The translations under genes were made by a program, and so were the position numbers. From positions 62,001 to 126,000 of the forward strand of contig JAQGOL010000040.1 in the NCBI GenBank assembly GCA_028293625.1: DNA of 64,000 nucleotides, given 5' to 3'. Shown here piece by piece: positions 61,371 through 64,000 of this stretch. Under the pieces are notes generated by a model that had not been told where the DNA came from, searched no databases, and saw only the letters and a list, made by a program, of their open reading frames with translations. The DNA is from Chthoniobacteraceae bacterium (GTDB taxonomy: Bacteria > Verrucomicrobiota > Verrucomicrobiia > Chthoniobacterales > Chthoniobacteraceae). The first letter of the stretch is position 1; each line of letters begins with the position of its first letter.

Positions 61371-62279
61371 TCAGTCGCCCAGACCGTAGACGCGGACAGC
61401 CTGTTTTTTTCCTTTCAACGCCCGTTCGCCGAAATCAGTGAATTTACCGATCAACGGCAGGTGCGCTGCGAGATCGCCCGAGACGACCATCTGCTGGGAA
61501 AGCTCTTTGGCGACCGACTCAAGCCGGAAAACCGTGTTCACCGCGTCGCCAATAATCGTCGCGTCGCGCTCGACGGAGACGCCGATATTGCTGCAGGTCA
61601 CCGTGCCGTAATGCATGGAGACAGCGACGCGGAATGGATCGCCATTGGGCCATTTGCGCACGGCGGCTAAGGCGAGAATTTTTTGAGCGGTGGAGAATGC
61701 GGCGCCGCAATTGCCGGCGCCGTCCGCCATCGCGCCCCAATAAGCGAGCACAGCGTCCCCAATGAATTTGTCGATGGTGCCCTCGGACTGTGCAACGAGG
61801 TTCCCCATTTCCCGGAACCACGCGCCGAGGACCTGGGCCAGATCGGCGCTTGCGGTCCGTTCGGACATGGTGCTGAAGCCGCGGATATCGCAAACGAGCA
61901 ACGCGACAGGCCGTGCATTGACGGCGCTGGTATCCATGCCGCCAACCACCGTGAGCCGCAGGTTTTCCTCGCACGCTTCGTCCACACCCTCGTTAAAAGT
62001 GAGCGAGGTATCGCCGACCCGGATCTGGGCACCGTCCTGAAGGGTGACAGGCATGACCACGCGTTGATTGTTGATATAAGTGCCGTTCCGGCTGCCAAGA
62101 TCAATAAGCTGGTACTGGTAACCATTATGACAACGGATCAATGCGTGCTGACGAGAAACCTGTGGACTGAAACTTAAACAAACCGTGTTCTCGCGTGTGC
62201 GTCCGATCGTGGCAGTATTACCAATCGGCACTTCAAATGCATCGAGATTGGCCGGATTAACGTAAAGCTTGGCACCCAT
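61371..62279 (-). CDS. FHA-domain class III adenylate/guanylate cyclase
   Basis: A 302-residue protein. Residues 1-100 form an FHA domain (IGRTRENTVCLSFSPQVSRQ and LGSRNGTYINNQRV). Residues about 125-300 are a class III nucleotidyl cyclase domain with both metal-binding aspartates (VCDIRGFSTMSER and FIGDAVLAYWG), the purine-selecting Lys (DKFIGD) and the Asn/Arg pair in GDAVNTVFRLES, so it looks active; an adenylyl cyclase is more likely than a guanylyl one. The ATG at 62279 is preferred over a GTG at 62297. It is divergent from the kinase gene. Confidence 0.88.
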   Translation of the reverse strand: MGAKLYVNPANLDAFEVPIGNTATIGRTRENTVCLSFSPQVSRQHALIRCHNGYQYQLIDLGSRNGTYINNQRVVMPVTLQDGAQIRVGDTSLTFNEGVDEACEENLRLTVVGGMDTSAVNARPVALLVCDIRGFSTMSERTASADLAQVLGAWFREMGNLVAQSEGTIDKFIGDAVLAYWGAMADGAGNCGAAFSTAQKILALAAVRKWPNGDPFRVAVSMHYGTVTCSNIGVSVERDATIIGDAVNTVFRLESVAKELSQQMVVSGDLAAHLPLIGKFTDFGERALKGKKQAVRVYGLGD

Positions 62280-62414
62280 GGCCCGCACATTGAACACATT
62301 GGATTGTCCAAAAAAAAGCGATTAGTCGATTGATGCAAATTTGGATTCGCGAGAGAGCTGCCAATTGCCGAAACTGATCAACTTCCCACAGTGATGCCTG
62401 ATCCCCTTCCCTAG

Positions 62415-64000
62415 ATGCCTGCGACCCTCAAATTTGACCATTACGAGGTGCTTACCCGCGATGACGGTTCGCCGTTTGAACTGGGTCGTGGCGCCATGGG
62501 AATCACCTACAAAGCCTTCGACACGAGCCTGCGCATTCCGGTGGCCCTCAAGGTCATCAATGGCACGTATCTCGACAGCGAAGTGGCACGACAGCGCTTT
62601 ATCCGCGAGGCGCGCTCGGCCGCCAAATTGCGCCACCGGCATGTCGCTTCCGTGTTCCATCTCGGCATCGATGGGGACGCCTATTTTTACGCGATGGAAC
62701 TCATCGATGGCGAAACCGTCGAGGCGCTCACCAAACGCCAGGGCGCGCTCAGCCTGGCGCTGGCCTTGCAGATCGCCGATCAGGTGGCGCGCGCCTTCAA
62801 CGCGGCCCAGCCGCATGGCTTGGTTCATCGCGATATCAAACCGGCCAATCTGATGCTCGTTCGCGAAGACGACGAGCTGGTCACCAAAGTCATCGATTTC
62901 GGACTGGCCAAAAGTTGTTTCCCCGAGGATGGCGTCGAAGCGGCCGCCACCCTTTCGATGGGCGGTTTTGTCGGGACACCCCATTTTGCGAGTCCCGAGC
63001 AGCTCGACGAACTGGAGATCGACGTCCGATCCGACATCTATTCCCTTGGCATCACGCTCTGGTATATGATCTCCGGGCAGACCCCTTTCACCGGCTCCAT
63101 GGCCCAGGTGATGAGCCAGCATCTCTCAAAACCACCTCCTTTTGAGAAACTCGGCCCGATGCCCGCCCCGATGGCGGCTCTTCTGGCGCGGATGCTTGAA
63201 AAAGATCCCGCGCTCCGGCCGCAGACACCGGCGGCGTTGCGCAAGGAAATCGAGGAATGTTCAAACGCCCTGCGCGGTCTGAGCGCCACGGTCAGTTCGC
63301 CCATCGCCAGCGAGGAAAACTACGAGACGCTGCTTGAGAATTTCGCCACCGACGCGCAGGGCGCCGAGGCGGAAGTCAAATTTGAAATCGGCGAGACAAT
63401 CGGCCGCCGCTACGCGATCACGGGAATCCTCGGAGAAAGCAATACCGGGCGCATTTTCCAAGCCCGGGATTTGAACGGAGCGCGCGAGGTGCGGCTGCTT
63501 TTGCTCAATCGCGAGCTCCTGGAAGATCCGGGCACGCTGGCGCAGATCGAGCGCGACGTGGAACGGATCGGCGCGGTGCAGCATTCCAACCTGCTTCAGA
63601 TTCATGCGCTTGAAACGGTTGGCGACGCCACGTTCATTGCGATGGAATGGACCAGCGGGTTCACACTGGTTGAGTTGCTCCGGGCGCGGCGGGAATTGAG
63701 TGCTGAGGAAGCGCTCAAGCTCCTTCCACAGGCCGCCAATGGCATCGATCACGCGCTCGCCTCGGGACTGACCCGGCTAGATCTTGCGCTCCACCAGATA
63801 TTTATCCATTTCGACGGGCAGCCAATCACCAAGGATGAACTGCTCCATCGCCCGGTGGAAAGCTGGCCGCCGTTTTCGCTAAAGCTGAATCCACTCGGCA
63901 TTACGCACGAACTTTCCCTCTCGGCAACCTGGGCCGGGCGGCAAACCATCGTCGGCGGCATGGCGGCCGGGGCGCGTGAGGATGAAAACATCAGTTGCCG
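62415..64000 (+). CDS. Ser/Thr protein kinase with a second, degenerate kinase domain (runs off window)
   Basis: A frame open to the window end, at least 528 residues. The first domain (about 8-275) is a complete Hanks-type kinase: FELGRGAMGITYKAF, VALKVI (ATP Lys), FIREARSAAK (alpha-C Glu), VHRDIKPANLML, VIDFGLAKS and FVGTPHFASPEQLDEL. A second kinase-like stretch starts near residue 333 (YAITGILGESNTGRIFQARD, LLLLNRELLEDPG, ATFIAMEWTSGFTLVELLRA) but lacks the Lys, and the HRDxKxxN loop reads TRLDLALHQ. It therefore appears to be a pseudokinase. C-terminal part unknown because of the cut. Divergent from the FHA-cyclase. Confidence 0.88.
   Translation, partial: MPATLKFDHYEVLTRDDGSPFELGRGAMGITYKAFDTSLRIPVALKVINGTYLDSEVARQRFIREARSAAKLRHRHVASVFHLGIDGDAYFYAMELIDGETVEALTKRQGALSLALALQIADQVARAFNAAQPHGLVHRDIKPANLMLVREDDELVTKVIDFGLAKSCFPEDGVEAAATLSMGGFVGTPHFASPEQLDELEIDVRSDIYSLGITLWYMISGQTPFTGSMAQVMSQHLSKPPPFEKLGPMPAPMAALLARMLEKDPALRPQTPAALRKEIEECSNALRGLSATVSSPIASEENYETLLENFATDAQGAEAEVKFEIGETIGRRYAITGILGESNTGRIFQARDLNGAREVRLLLLNRELLEDPGTLAQIERDVERIGAVQHSNLLQIHALETVGDATFIAMEWTSGFTLVELLRARRELSAEEALKLLPQAANGIDHALASGLTRLDLALHQIFIHFDGQPITKDELLHRPVESWPPFSLKLNPLGITHELSLSATWAGRQTIVGGMAAGAREDENISC

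Overview
This window looks like a chromosomal segment of a Gram-negative bacterium of the PVC group, most likely Verrucomicrobiota. The sequence-based reasons are an LpxC-FabZ fusion followed directly by lpxA (lipid A synthesis), two large secreted beta-propeller/HEAT proteins with a C-terminal CxxCH haem site of the PVC type, a DUF6797-like secreted protein, and a membrane-anchored terpenoid-cyclase-fold protein. The phylum is an inference; no rRNA gene is present. No CRISPR array, tRNA, transposase or prophage was seen.

Layout. 1-288: the 5' part of RNase P RNA on the minus strand, cut by the window edge. 411-3147: two SAM-dependent methyltransferases (the second of the Rsm22 family) and a secreted FKBP isomerase, ended by a strong hairpin. 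3391-21053: an exopolysaccharide or capsule cluster, all on the plus strand and tightly packed. It holds a GT2 transferase, an outer-membrane beta-barrel, a Wza-like exporter, a Wzc-like chain-length ATPase, a Wzy-like polymerase/ligase, a MurJ/Wzx-like flippase, four GT4 transferases, a methyltransferase and two tandem AsnB-type amidotransferases. Much of it is visibly more AT-rich than its flanks. It closes with a hairpin terminator at 21058-21083.

21108-25816: a minus-strand cyclase-fold protein, then a minus-strand tlyA-nadK-EIIA operon, then three very small plus-strand genes. 25931-32547: a secreted PVC haem protein and a polyamine ABC importer in the order potC-potD-potB-potA. 32600-39149: a FAD/Rieske oxidoreductase, a GH63-type glucosidase, an orphan McrB-like AAA+ protein and a spermidine-synthase-like protein. 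39223-39285: a long hairpin built from TAATCG-like units. 39300-47936: an exported Gfo/Idh/MocA oxidoreductase divergent from two very large secreted proteins, probably for oxidation or breakdown of sugars outside the cytoplasm.

47946-57477: envelope and housekeeping genes (PAP2 phosphatase, cardiolipin-synthase-like PLD enzyme, alpha/beta hydrolase, lpxA, lpxC-fabZ, a cyclic-nucleotide-binding protein, a LolD/MacB-like ATPase, an RluA-family pseudouridine synthase), plus a SEC-C protein that appears to end in a RelE-like fold. 57526-64000: a signalling and envelope locus with a zinc-ribbon/OmpA-like membrane protein, a double-FHA ABC transporter, an OmpA-family protein, an FHA-adenylate cyclase and a Ser/Thr kinase that carries a second, degenerate kinase domain and runs off the window.

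The least conventional items are the SEC-C/RelE-like fusion, the orphan McrB-like ATPase, the FHA/cyclase/kinase-pseudokinase locus with a separate cNMP-binding protein nearby, the tandem AsnB pair in the polysaccharide cluster, and the TAATCG hairpin. All functions come from reading translated sequence by eye; no database search was run.
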